Positions 13,808-23,500 of a stretch of 64,000 nucleotides of DNA are shown here, one piece after another. This DNA is from Thermothelomyces thermophilus ATCC 42464 (taxonomy: Eukaryota; Ascomycota; Sordariomycetes; Sordariales; Chaetomiaceae). The DNA is taken from assembly GCF_000226095.1 (NCBI RefSeq), contig NC_016472.1:1302001-1366000 (forward strand), given 5' to 3'. Below the pieces are notes generated by a model, which worked only from the letters and a program-made list of their open reading frames with translations, was not told the origin of the DNA and did not search any database. Positions within the stretch are counted from its first letter, which is position 1, and each line of letters starts with the position of its first letter. Made by a program: the position numbers and the translations under genes.

Positions 13808-15851
13808 TTACAACTCATCCCCGCTAAACTCGTCGATAAACATCTCCTTGACCAGCATCTTCTTGTTGATCTTGCCCATGGCATTCCTCGGGATGTGATC
13901 AACCACCTTGAGAACCTGGGGAATCTTGTAGCTCGCGAGGCGGCCTTTGAGGGCGCGGCGCATGTCCAGCGGCGACCACTTGCCGTCGGGCACGTGTTCG
14001 CGGTCGAGGATGACGACGGCGCCGACCTTTTGCCCCCACTTGCCGCTGGGGACGGCGAGCACGGCGACCTCGGCGACCTGGGGCAGGGCGAGCATCTCGC
14101 GCTCGACCTCGAGCGCCGACACCTTCTCGCCGCCGCTCTTGATGATGTCGGCGCTGCGGCGGCCGAGGATGAAGTAGAGGTCGCCGCGGGCCCAGTCCCG
14201 CTGGCTGGGGCGGTCGCTGCGGCCGGCGCCCTCGACGGGCCGGCGGACGGCCACGTCGCCCGTCTTGAACCAGGGGCCGCGGCCGTCCTTGGCGTTGACG
14301 AACTCGCGGGCCGTCGCCTCCGGGCTGCGCCAGTAGCCGGCGAAGATGGAGGGGCCGCGCAGCTGGATCTCGCCGGCGCGCTCGCGCCCGTCCGCGTCGC
14401 GCTCCTGCCCCGGCTCGATCACCTGGTGCGTGTCGACGTCGACCAGGCGCGCCTCGACCCCCGGCAGCGGCCACCCGACCGACCCGTCCACCCGGTCGGC
14501 CACGTCCAGGCCGCAGCTGAGCGCCATGCCGACCTCGGTCATGCCGAAGCGCTCGAGGAGCACGTTGCCGCCGCTGAGGTCCGCCCAGGCGCGCTTGATG
14601 GGCGTCGGGAGGGCGGCGGAGCCCGAGATGGCCAGGCGCAGGTTGGCCGGGGAGATGGCGGCGCGGGCGGCGCTCTGCATGTCTGGTGGGAGCGCCTTGT
14701 GGGCGGCAAGCAGGCGGGAGTAGATGGTGGGGACGGCCGTGAAGAAGGTGATCTTGCGGTGACGGGGTTGGGGGGAGTCGGAGTCGGAGTCGGGGGTCTG
14801 GTCTGGGGTGAGGAAGGGTGCGGCGAAGCGCCGCCAGACGGCGTCGGCGTTGAAGGGGAAGAGGAATTCGATCGTGCTGCCGGAGAAGAGGGGGGTGAAG
14901 ATGGCGTTGATTGTTCCGTGGATGTGGTGAAGTGGGAGGACGTGGAGGAGGTGGTCCGAAGGCGAATACTCCCAGGCTTGAAGGAGCGAACGGGCCTGTG
15001 CTGTCATGACCGATTGGGGGAGCAAGACGCCTTTCTGTTGTGACGGGGGAGGTCAGCACGCGAGTTGAACCTAAGCCCATGATGGCCGGGGCCTTTTGGG
15101 GGGGGGGGGGGGGGGGTCCTACTGGTCGATTCGTCGTGCCAGATGTGTAAAGCATCATTCCGGCGGATCCAGGATCCGACTTCTCCAGCGTGACCTTCTC
15201 GTGAACGCCATTGCCCTGGAACTTTTCGAGCTGGAGATGGACAGGCTGGAAATCCAGCTCCGTCTTCAGCACTTCTTCCGCTTTCGAGGTGAACTTTGCC
15301 GAAGACAGGAGCATCAGGGCCTCGCTGTGGTTCAGGATGTACTGCAGCTCCGGCGCAGGAAAGGCCGGAGACAGGGGCACGGCGATCGACTTGGCCGCAA
15401 GAATGGCCAGCAGAGTCACTTTTATGGGCGTCGAATTAGTCCGGGATCGCGGACAGGAGGCGGGAGAGCTCGGCGAGTGAGCTCGATCACGAGGAGGGGG
15501 GGGGCTGCTCCGATCGGCTTACATACCCACATAGTCGTAGCTATTCTCGACCAGGAAGGCGATGCGCTCGCCATCAATGTCGTCCTTTCCGGCGGCCTCG
15601 CACAGGCGGTTCCGGACCTTGCACACGTCGCCGAGCAACTCCCCGTACCGGAACCGGCGCCCGCTGTTCGAGTGGATCACGGCGGTTGATTCCGGGTCGT
15701 GGCGGGCGATCGCCTCGAAGACGGGCAGCCTCGGCAGTGTAGACGCCATCCTGAAGCCGGTAGACCTGCACAAGGGACGGAGCGGGAGTAGGGCAGCGGG
15801 AAGCCGGTGACCGAAACGCCTTCCGAGGGAGAGGGCAAAGGAAAGGGACAT
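13808..15851 (-). CDS. Malonyl-CoA synthetase-like AMP-binding enzyme (ACSF3 family), 615 aa, probable mitochondrial
   Basis: Exons 15851-15527, 15418-15123 and 15034-13808 join in phase. I chose the ATG at 15851 (MSLSFALSLGRRFGHR) because the next upstream ATG at 15929 sits directly on a TTTTTAAA box at 15914-15921 that is better read as the TATA element. The first 36 residues are Arg/Leu/Ser-rich without acids, typical of a mitochondrial presequence, before MASTLPRLPVFEAIARHDPE. The adenylation core carries LYTSGTTNRP|KGV across intron 2, then HVLPLHHIHGTINAI, characteristic of the ACSF3/MatB branch, FKTGD, RSADIIKSGGEKVSALEVE and the C-terminal catalytic Lys in GKINKK. ACSF3 makes malonyl-CoA or methylmalonyl-CoA from the free acid for mitochondrial fatty-acid synthesis. 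Oddities: the usual Gly of SGTTG is Asn, intron 2 has C19 after the donor, and intron 1 ends AAG. Other short- or medium-chain ligases remain possible. Confidence 0.85.
15098..15116. repeat. G19 homopolymer (C19 in intron 2 of the acyl-CoA synthetase gene)
   Basis: Nineteen G on the plus strand. On the coding strand this is a C19 run starting right after the 5' splice site GTAGGA. Confidence 0.9.
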
Positions 15852-16654
15852 TGGAGAAGGAGGGAGGGGGAGGGGCCGAAACGGCAGGTAGAGGCGGGGA
15901 GTTGCCGATCGGCTTTTTAAAGGTGCCACACCCGCACTGCAGGAGCCGGAGGATGGGGCGGGATGCGGTAAAACGGAGTCGGCCGGGAGCGCTTCCTTGA
16001 AAGGGAGGAGGGAGGGCGGGGGGTGAGCGTGGTGAGATTACAGGGGTCCAGACATCGCACCCGAAGCGGCCTTCTGAACGTCGAGTCCGGGACGCATACT
16101 TACATAGTATTTGCCCGGGAAAGGGAGACTGGGTCGGCGAATCGGGATTTCGACGTTGGATTCGGTGGAGTCAGGAACGGAGAACGGGAAGGCAATGCGG
16201 ATAACAAGCCATTGACGATTTTTTTTTTTTTTTGTCCGTCTCTTTGTTTCGGGGCATGTAGGGTCGGGTGCTGGTCGCTGCGGGACTGCGGCCGTGTGTG
16301 GGCATTAGCTGCGTGAGGTGGGGCACTGGACCCCAGTAACCGTACTCTTGCAGCACGATTGGGACCCAGTGCTGCGAACCCGTCTCATTGGGGCGACTAT
16401 CACAGCCCCACGTTTTCCAGATTGGTTCCTGTCGGCGAATGATTTTATTCCGATTCGCTTGCCCGTTGCCGCTCCGGATAGAGGACTGCGTAAACAGTAG
16501 ATACGTGTGCGGGTTACATTCTTGCAGTACCCTGACTGATTACGGATTACATACGCATACACTAATCACCTGCTTACGACTGACTGACTGACTGTCTGTG
16601 AGCCGCGATCGAGGACAGCCCGCGGGTTCCAATCCAGAACATCAATCACCCTTA
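15852..16654. promoter_or_regulatory. Shared upstream region of the acyl-CoA synthetase and BolA genes
   Basis: 803 bases between divergent start codons. A TTTTTAAA box at about 15914-15921 lies 65 bases from the minus-strand ATG and is its likely TATA element. A T15 run lies at about 16209-16223. No further gene seen; plus-strand frames here are short and unsupported. Confidence 0.5.
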
Positions 16655-17143
16655 ATGTTGCGCCGGGCCGCGTTTGGCTTCGCAAGAGCCGCCAGACCGT
16701 TTTCCGCCATGGCGTCGCGCACTCCGGTCGAGGACGCGATTAGGGAAAAGGTACGTTCGCCTCGCCGCCCTATCGGCCCGCTCTGGCATTTGTTCTCTTC
16801 CCCCCCAAACAAAGAGGTCGTTGCTCGGCAAGCTCACCAAGCCATTGCCCGCGCCCAGATCACCGCCGGCCTCAAGCCCACCACGCTCGAGATCTACAAC
16901 GACTCGCACCTTCATGCGCACCACGCGCCGATGCAGGGCGTGACGTCCAAGGAGACGCACTTCAGACTCGTCATCACCTCCGAGGCCTTTCGCTCCAAGA
17001 CGCAGCCGGCGAGGCACCGTCTGGTTTACGGTCTGCTAAACGACGAGCTAAAGCGGGAGGGCGGCATCCACGCGCTGCAGCTGCGTACCATGACCCCGGA
17101 AGAGGAGGCAAAGCGGCGTGCCCAGGAAGCCGAGGCCGAGTAG
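16655..17143 (+). CDS. BolA-family protein, probable mitochondrial, 126 aa after splicing
   Basis: I read two exons, 16655-16750 and 16859-17143, joined in phase 0 across an intron with donor GTACGT, branch-like CTCAC about 22 bases before the end, and acceptor CCCAG. The spliced junction reads AIREK|ITAGLKPTTLEIYND, the normal BolA continuation. BolA core motifs follow: NDSHLHAHH, FRLVITSEAF and PARHRLVYGLLNDEL with the invariant His. The N-terminal MLRRAAFGFARAARPFSAM is Arg/Ala-rich and looks like a mitochondrial targeting peptide; an internal ATG at Met19 in excellent context (GCCATGG) could give a cytosolic form. BolA proteins partner with monothiol glutaredoxins in Fe-S cluster delivery. 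The 108-base intron is a multiple of three and has no stop, so the unspliced frame also stays open (162 aa from this ATG). Confidence 0.9.
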   Translation: MLRRAAFGFARAARPFSAMASRTPVEDAIREKVRSPRRPIGPLWHLFSSPPNKEVVARQAHQAIARAQITAGLKPTTLEIYNDSHLHAHHAPMQGVTSKETHFRLVITSEAFRSKTQPARHRLVYGLLNDELKREGGIHALQLRTMTPEEEAKRRAQEAEAE

Positions 17144-17510
17144 GGAGGAGATCGGAGCTCGCTCCGGAACCCTTTTGAGATGGCCCAACAACCATGGAAA
17201 ATGATACCCCTTGTACTGTACGTCACTGTAATGTATATATGTACAGTACATACCTACCTACATGCATATGCAACATGCCGGAGAGCAAACGTTACGCAAA
17301 TTTCAAGTGATATATATGCTTGGTTCAAAGTACGTGCTTTGCCTAGGCCAGGTCCTCATCTTTCTGGTTTCAACAATGATAGGCCGCTAGAAAAGTGTTT
17401 CTCCCGTTGCTATGTTATATCATCATGGTCTTGTAATCATGGGTATCAGATCCTTAACCAGTCAATCCCCCAACGCCGTCGTATCAATCCGATTCCCGCT
17501 GCTTCGGGTA
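17144..17510. other. Convergent 3' flank between the BolA gene and the 17511 gene
   Basis: A/T-richer non-coding DNA with a GTACAGTAC palindrome at 17241-17249 and TATA/CATA-rich sequence around it. No gene seen. Confidence 0.6.
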
Positions 17511-19637
17511 CTATGGAGTAGACCGTTGAGGGGCAGAACTCTGAATCCTCTTCTGCATCAGGAACTTCTTGAACCGTAAGGCTCGCTTGTCTGCATTCGT
17601 CTTTGCCGCCTGCGGCCGCTTGAACTCGGCGCCAGGTTCTGCCGTCGAGGACCCAGCCGAGGCTCGAGGCGCGGCCCTGCGCTTGAGCGTCGTCTCTGGT
17701 ATGCTCTCAGGGTTGCTGGCCTGAGAGAGCCCAGCGCCGGAGAATTTGTCTACTGCCGGTAATGTACGCTTAGACATCGCTGGAGTGACCGGAGTTGGTG
17801 AAGGCTCAATGTCTAGCGAAGGAGAATCAGGCTGGGTTCGGAAAACAGGTCGAGAGGGAGAGACGATTGCCTCTCTGGCCGGTTTACCAGCCTCGGTCGG
17901 GGGTCGAACGGTCGACGGAGGCGGGGGAACATCGATACCGGCTGTTGGCGGTGGAACCGTTTCACGGACCTGCTTCGTGGGGCGTGGTTCTGTGGCGGCG
18001 CAAGTGGGAACTGCGGGAGACCCAGTCTCCCGGGTTCCCGGTCCGGGACTTGCAGAGACAGCCGCACTGGAGGAGTCGCTCTCATGAGAGGCATAGCTTG
18101 TGTCCGTCCGCTGCCGTGGTTGTCGTGCCGTTTGTCTCTCGAATGGCGCCTTGTCCGGTGCTCGTTGATCATGTCGCTGGCGTGTTGTGTCTTCGGGTTC
18201 CTGGGGTTCAACAGCGCCCCCCCTGATGGCACGTATCTCGTTCGCATATTTGTTGAGAGTTTCGCTGAGGTTGTTCTTGGTCAAGACGCCCCTCAAGTAA
18301 ACGGGTCTTGACACATTCTCGTTATAAAATTCGACTGCCGAGAGCGGGCGAGGATTGGCCTCCTGACCGCTAATGTAGGTAAGAAAATCAGTAGAGAAAA
18401 CCCGCACAAAATCGTCGTACAGGAACTCAGCCAAAGCCCTCTTTTTCTGAAGGGGTAATATCGACAAGACAGCTCGCAAGTAGACCCCAAGGCTGCCTTC
18501 ATAATCTGGATAGGCGGCTTTGAAGGTGGTATATGGAGCCTGGGATGACGAAGTGTCTGACGGCGTGTCGATCGGGAACTCGCTGGGACCCTGCTCGCCG
18601 GCCGGTTGCAATGAGGCGGTGGCTGTAGCAACACCCGATCGATGCGCGGACATTAGGTCATGGTGATTTTCTACGGATGGCATAACCGGTGATGTTGGCC
18701 CAGGCCCAGGTCGATCTTGCTGTGCCTGTGTCGTCGACGAGGAGTTGATGATCGGGCCAGACGGCCGAGACGGGGATGTGGACCTGGTGCCGGGGAACGT
18801 GAACCTCGAATCGTCTATTTGCCCGGCGGGATTTATTGGGCTGACAAACTTAGGAGGTTTCATAAGCCGGCGACGTTTCGGCTGAGGCTCTTTGGCTGGG
18901 CTTGTCTTCTCGGTCAAAGTACATGGTATCACCTGTGCGGAGGGCGGAGTATGATTGAAGACAGATACAGCTTGTCGGTTGACCGGTTCTAGAGCTTCGG
19001 TAACAGCGTTGGGGACTTCAATCTCTAGCCCAGGGTCGGATTTGGCGCTGCTGCTGGGGGGAAAGTCCGTCAAGAACGCCGCGCGGGCTGAGACTCTGCC
19101 AGTGGTCCTGGGACCACGCTGCTCAGGAGAATGGCGGCTCGAATCGCTCACATCCTTGGCTCGCGCCTCTTCACGTTGGTGTGGTCCAAGGAAGTGCTCT
19201 GGAGGCGATGAGGACCATGGTATGGGGGTGCCGGGTGTGTTTTCTACCCCCCTGTTACCATCTTCCTCGGCTTTGGCCGAGTCATTTTCCAGCCCAATGC
19301 CCGCACCGACGCCCCTTTCTGGAGATGCGGATCGATGGAGATCCTCCCCGGCCCTGCCAGGAGAGGCCGGAGAAGCAGGCTGCGAGAGGAGCGTTTCCTC
19401 CAGCGCCGAGACGTTAGGCGGAGTGTCCCTCACAGACTGCGCTCGCACGTCTGTCAGCACTTTTGGTGGCACATTAGGATAACGACCAAGAGACCAAGCA
19501 TCAGGGCGGTCCAACAGCTTCTGCTGATCCGAGGGTATCTGGACGTATCGACGGGGGATCTTGGTCGGGTTAGCGAGAATAGCAGGAGACCAAGAAGCCC
19601 AGGCGTCCGGGGGAACAGAACTGCCCGCCTTCGCCAT
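17511..19637 (-). CDS. Unrecognised 708-aa protein, mostly disordered, with two ordered blocks
   Basis: Long single-exon frame with ATG in good context (TTCGCCATGG). The first 65 residues look ordered (DAWASWSPAILANPTK, then a segment with IPRRYVQIPSDQQKLLDR). A Pro/Ser/Thr-rich disordered region with RR and KRRR patches follows to about residue 370. A second ordered block at about 373-466 reads AAYPDYEGSLGVYLRAVL, ALAEFLYDDFVRVFSTDF, then FYNENVSRPVYLRGVL and ends in a short helix. The rest is disordered and basic, ending RALRFKKFLMQKRIQSSAPQ. The layout, short folded blocks in a Ser/Pro-rich basic chain with KRRR-type signals, fits a nuclear scaffold. I considered a telomere or shelterin component because of the block order, but no OB-fold or Myb motif is visible, so I do not assign it. 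It is divergent from fab1. Confidence 0.75.
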   Translation of the reverse strand: MAKAGSSVPPDAWASWSPAILANPTKIPRRYVQIPSDQQKLLDRPDAWSLGRYPNVPPKVLTDVRAQSVRDTPPNVSALEETLLSQPASPASPGRAGEDLHRSASPERGVGAGIGLENDSAKAEEDGNRGVENTPGTPIPWSSSPPEHFLGPHQREEARAKDVSDSSRHSPEQRGPRTTGRVSARAAFLTDFPPSSSAKSDPGLEIEVPNAVTEALEPVNRQAVSVFNHTPPSAQVIPCTLTEKTSPAKEPQPKRRRLMKPPKFVSPINPAGQIDDSRFTFPGTRSTSPSRPSGPIINSSSTTQAQQDRPGPGPTSPVMPSVENHHDLMSAHRSGVATATASLQPAGEQGPSEFPIDTPSDTSSSQAPYTTFKAAYPDYEGSLGVYLRAVLSILPLQKKRALAEFLYDDFVRVFSTDFLTYISGQEANPRPLSAVEFYNENVSRPVYLRGVLTKNNLSETLNKYANEIRAIRGGAVEPQEPEDTTRQRHDQRAPDKAPFERQTARQPRQRTDTSYASHESDSSSAAVSASPGPGTRETGSPAVPTCAATEPRPTKQVRETVPPPTAGIDVPPPPSTVRPPTEAGKPAREAIVSPSRPVFRTQPDSPSLDIEPSPTPVTPAMSKRTLPAVDKFSGAGLSQASNPESIPETTLKRRAAPRASAGSSTAEPGAEFKRPQAAKTNADKRALRFKKFLMQKRIQSSAPQRSTP

Positions 19638-20580
19638 GGCGAACGAGCGAGAGTAACCAGCCGTGGGACTGCCAAGACGGTTGGGCCAATTGGTTTGCTA
19701 TCTCATTGCGGCGGCGACGTCCGTTTTCGGGGTAGCCCAATCAGGTCGTCGGTTAAATTTGTCGCCGTCGCGGGCAGCAGCTGGTTTTGAAATCGCTTGC
19801 TGCAAAAGACCAGAGTGCTATGTCATTAAAAATGAAGGAAAGAAAGAGACCTTTGCTCTCCCAGGCTGGTTGGTTGAGGACCGGGGCGCATCGACCAAAA
19901 AATAACCACCCCTCTCCTCTCAAGCGGGACACTGAGAAGGTCTCGCGTTTATTAAGGTGAACGGACGCGAACCGTGGAGCGTGCGCCGACGCCAGGTCAC
20001 AGGATTGCTCCGCAGCTGTTGCCCCACTTGCCACAGTAAGGCATCCCGCCGCATTTACGCGGCTTCGAGCGGCAACAAAATACATGGGCTGATGCAGTGC
20101 GGATGATCAGCATCTTTTGTAGCTTACACTAACGTTCTTTCCTATCCTGTGACGACACCTGGGGCCTGCGCCGTGGGGTGAACTACCCCAACTACTTACC
20201 TTACCCAAGGTGTGAAGGCGTGCCTGCTAGGTTGTGCACCCGATGTTGTGAAGTCAACAAGCCACAAAGGGACTTTCTCCCAAGCACCACAAAAGCAGAA
20301 TACACCCTTTTTTTACTGCGGAGCACATACAACAGTGCAACTTCGAGATTTCAAAGAGACTCTAGGTGCTTTATCTTCGCCCCTCTGTTCTAGTTATTGC
20401 CTCCAAACAGGACGACCTCGAGTTTCGGAATGACCATCTTCGCGCCGCTGCCCGTGCCCCGCCCAACGATCCGCATCGAAAATCCGTGAAGCCAACTGCC
20501 AAAGCATGCGTTTTGTTTACATACCATCACACGGGCTGCTCTGCAAACACCCGCCCACCTTCTAACCGGAACAAGGCAGG
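19638..20580. promoter_or_regulatory. Shared upstream region of the 17511 gene and fab1
   Basis: 943 bases between divergent start codons. CCAAT-type pentamers occur near 19685-19740. No strong TATA box was found on either side. No gene or RNA seen. Confidence 0.45.
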
Positions 20581-23500
20581 ATGGCCAACCCCCACGGCCT
20601 CGAGGCGCCGTCTCTAGGCCCCTCGGTGCCCTCCTCTCCGGTGGACGCCCGATCGCGCCGGGACTCGGCAGCATCGCTTTCAGTAGCCTCCCATGCCGAT
20701 AGGGAACATTATGCTCTCGCACTCGACAAGATCCACACGTCGGCCAGCCAGTCCAACGTCCTGACCACCTTCAACGACTTTGCTCCGCCCCCGGACTCGC
20801 TTCCTTCCTCCGAACCGAAGTCTACCACGAGCGACATGGTTCAACAGGGACTGAGCGGGCTGTACACACGCTTCAAAGAGGCCGTCGGCGCGGTGGGCAA
20901 GGCTTCGGCTCAGGAGGTAGACGATGCCAACAGCCAAGATGGTGCCTCGTCGCGAAAGAGTGTTGGTGCGGCCGGCGAGAGCGCCAAGACATCACCGCTC
21001 CCGAGGGGCGAGAGCGGCGCTACGGCCTCGACCCACGAGTCTGCTGCCATATCGGAAATCCAGACATCGGGCTTGTCCTCCTCCGGGGTCCCCACCTCCG
21101 AGTCGCAAACGACTGCACCGCAATCCTCCTCAAAAGCCTCTTCGATCACAACCCCATCCACTTCCAAGACCCCCTCTCTCCAAAACATGCCAAAGATGGC
21201 AAAGGCGGGGGCGCCGACGGCGGTCAACGCCGCTGTCGACCCCGTCACTGCTCAAGGTGTTATGGAGATGGATGCTTCCGCGGGCCGGGCGGCCCGTGTG
21301 GAAGACCAGTTGCCCAACCGAGCCGGGGGCCGTATGAGCATAAGCAGACCGGCCGATACGCCGCCGATTCCTAGCCCTTCCGGAAATGCAAGCCTAGACA
21401 GCGTAGCCACCGTGGACCGTATGGCCATGCCGAGTAACCGTTCGAGGAGGGACGATGTCGTCAGCATGGACGGCAGTATCGACGCACCGCGGAGCCCTTC
21501 CCAGCCCGCTGCTGAAGGGCGCGCTTCTTCCTCCTCATCTTCCCGCCCTACTCCTTCCGCAGAGACCATGAGAAGGCCGGCGGTGATCGACCGGATCGCT
21601 TCCTCCAGAGGTAGAAGCCATTCAAGGTCGTCGTCCCTGGGGCCAGGTGCCGCCGCGAGCCCCGTCAGTACCTCGGCCCACAGTTCCGTGTACCATGATT
21701 CCTTTACCCACAACGAACGACCCCAAAGGTTACAGTCGGGCATCCTGAGGATCCCCGGCACGACCACCAACGAAGGCTCCCCGGAAGTCGTCAACGCGAG
21801 GCTAGAACGGATGCGGAAGCAGGTGCTGAGCAAGGAGTTCTGGATGGCCGACGAGACCTGCAAGGAGTGCTTCCTCTGCGGTACCCCGTTTACGGCTTTC
21901 CGGCGTAAACATCACTGCCGCACATGCGGCTGCATCTTCGACTCGAAATGCACGTCCAGTATTTCCGGCCAAAAGTTCGGCGTCCAGGGAAATCTCCGGG
22001 TCTGTAAAACCTGCCTCAGCGTCATCAACCGACGGTACGACAGCGGGTCCGACGATTCGGCTGATGAGTCCTATCTCCCTGCAATCTTGCGCGCCAGCCA
22101 CCAGGCAAAGGCCGCCTCACCTGTGACGGCCAGGCTGCGGACCGACGACGAGGCGAGCAGCATATCGGAGCGTACCGAGCAGGCCGAGGACCCGAGGGAC
22201 GCGACCACGCCAATGATGGCGATCCCGGCAACCCGGCGAATGGGGGAAAACAACCGGCATTCCGCCGTCTTGGAGATCGACATGCCGCAACTCAGCAGAC
22301 CCGGTTCGTCGCGGTCCTTGAAGTCTTTGTCCGCCACCCGCCCGCAGTCCTCCGGTCACCGCAGGCACCATTCCAAACACAACATCCTCAGCAGGCTCAA
22401 GGCACCGCCAGAGGAGAGAGCCCCCTTCCGCACGCCGGCCAGCGAGGACTTGGCCAAGAAGAAGCCCAACGTCAATGCCTTTCATGCCGACAACATCATC
22501 GACCCAGAGCTGGCAGACTATATGTCCGACGAATCAAGCGAAGATGAGCAAATGAGCAGCATCTTCGCCACCATGGAGGGCGGCGATTTCCAGTCTCCGA
22601 GCCTCGATCCCGGGCGGGCGAGCTTTGGTACCTACCTGAGCGCGGGGCGAAAACACCGATTTCGCACGGGCGAGAAGAGCATAAGCGGGCCGAGCCACGC
22701 AGGCCGCGGGTATGAGGAGGCGAACGGCCTGCAAAACCTGTCCATCCACACGCGGCCGCCACGGCGGAGGAATCTCAGCACCGCAAGCGCAAGCATCCAT
22801 CACTTGCGCTCCCCGTGGCCAAAGTCTGCCGTCCTCAAGGGCCCCTCCGCCTCGGCCGACACACTGTCCATCTTTGAGAGCGTCGTCGATACTCCTGCGC
22901 TGAAACGAAGAAACTCCATACGTGACGGGAAGCCGGCCGAAGAAGGCCTGAGTCCCGCGAGCTTGCAACACGCCAAGAAGCTGTTCCGGCAGCTGCTCCA
23001 GGATGCCGAGATTCCGAACCCGGCGAGCTGGGAGAAGGCCCTGATTCCCATCCTCGACAAGTGTGCCGAAGACGTCGACCCGGACATCCGCAACGGCGAT
23101 GACATGGACATCCGGCACTGGGTGAAGCTGAAGCGGATCCCGGGTGGCAAGCCGAGCGATACGGCCTACGTGCACGGGGTTGTCTTCACAAAGAACCTTG
23201 CGCTCAAAAGTATGCCGCGCAAGATACGCAACCCAAGGATCGTCATCATCACGTTTCCCTTAGAATACCAGCGCCACCCGGAGCAGCATTTTATGAGCTT
23301 GCAGCCGGTCATCGAACAGGAGAAGGAGTACCTGAGGATGGTTGTCAACCGGATCCTCAACCTGGAACCCCACGTGCTCCTGGTCGCGAGGAGCGTGGCG
23401 GGGCTTGCGCTCCAATATCTCTCCGAAGCGAACGTTGCCGTTGCGTACAACGTCAAGCCGTCCGTCCTCGAAGCCGTGGCACGCATCGTGAACATGCCGG

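Noticed and set aside
13895-15043. Plus-strand 382-residue frame opposite the acyl-CoA synthetase
   Set aside because: Shadow of the minus-strand gene, which has complete adenylation-enzyme motifs and in-phase introns.
15852-15929. Upstream ATG of the acyl-CoA synthetase (MAPLKSRS...)
   Set aside because: It overlaps the best TATA-like element; starting at 15851 keeps a complete targeting peptide.
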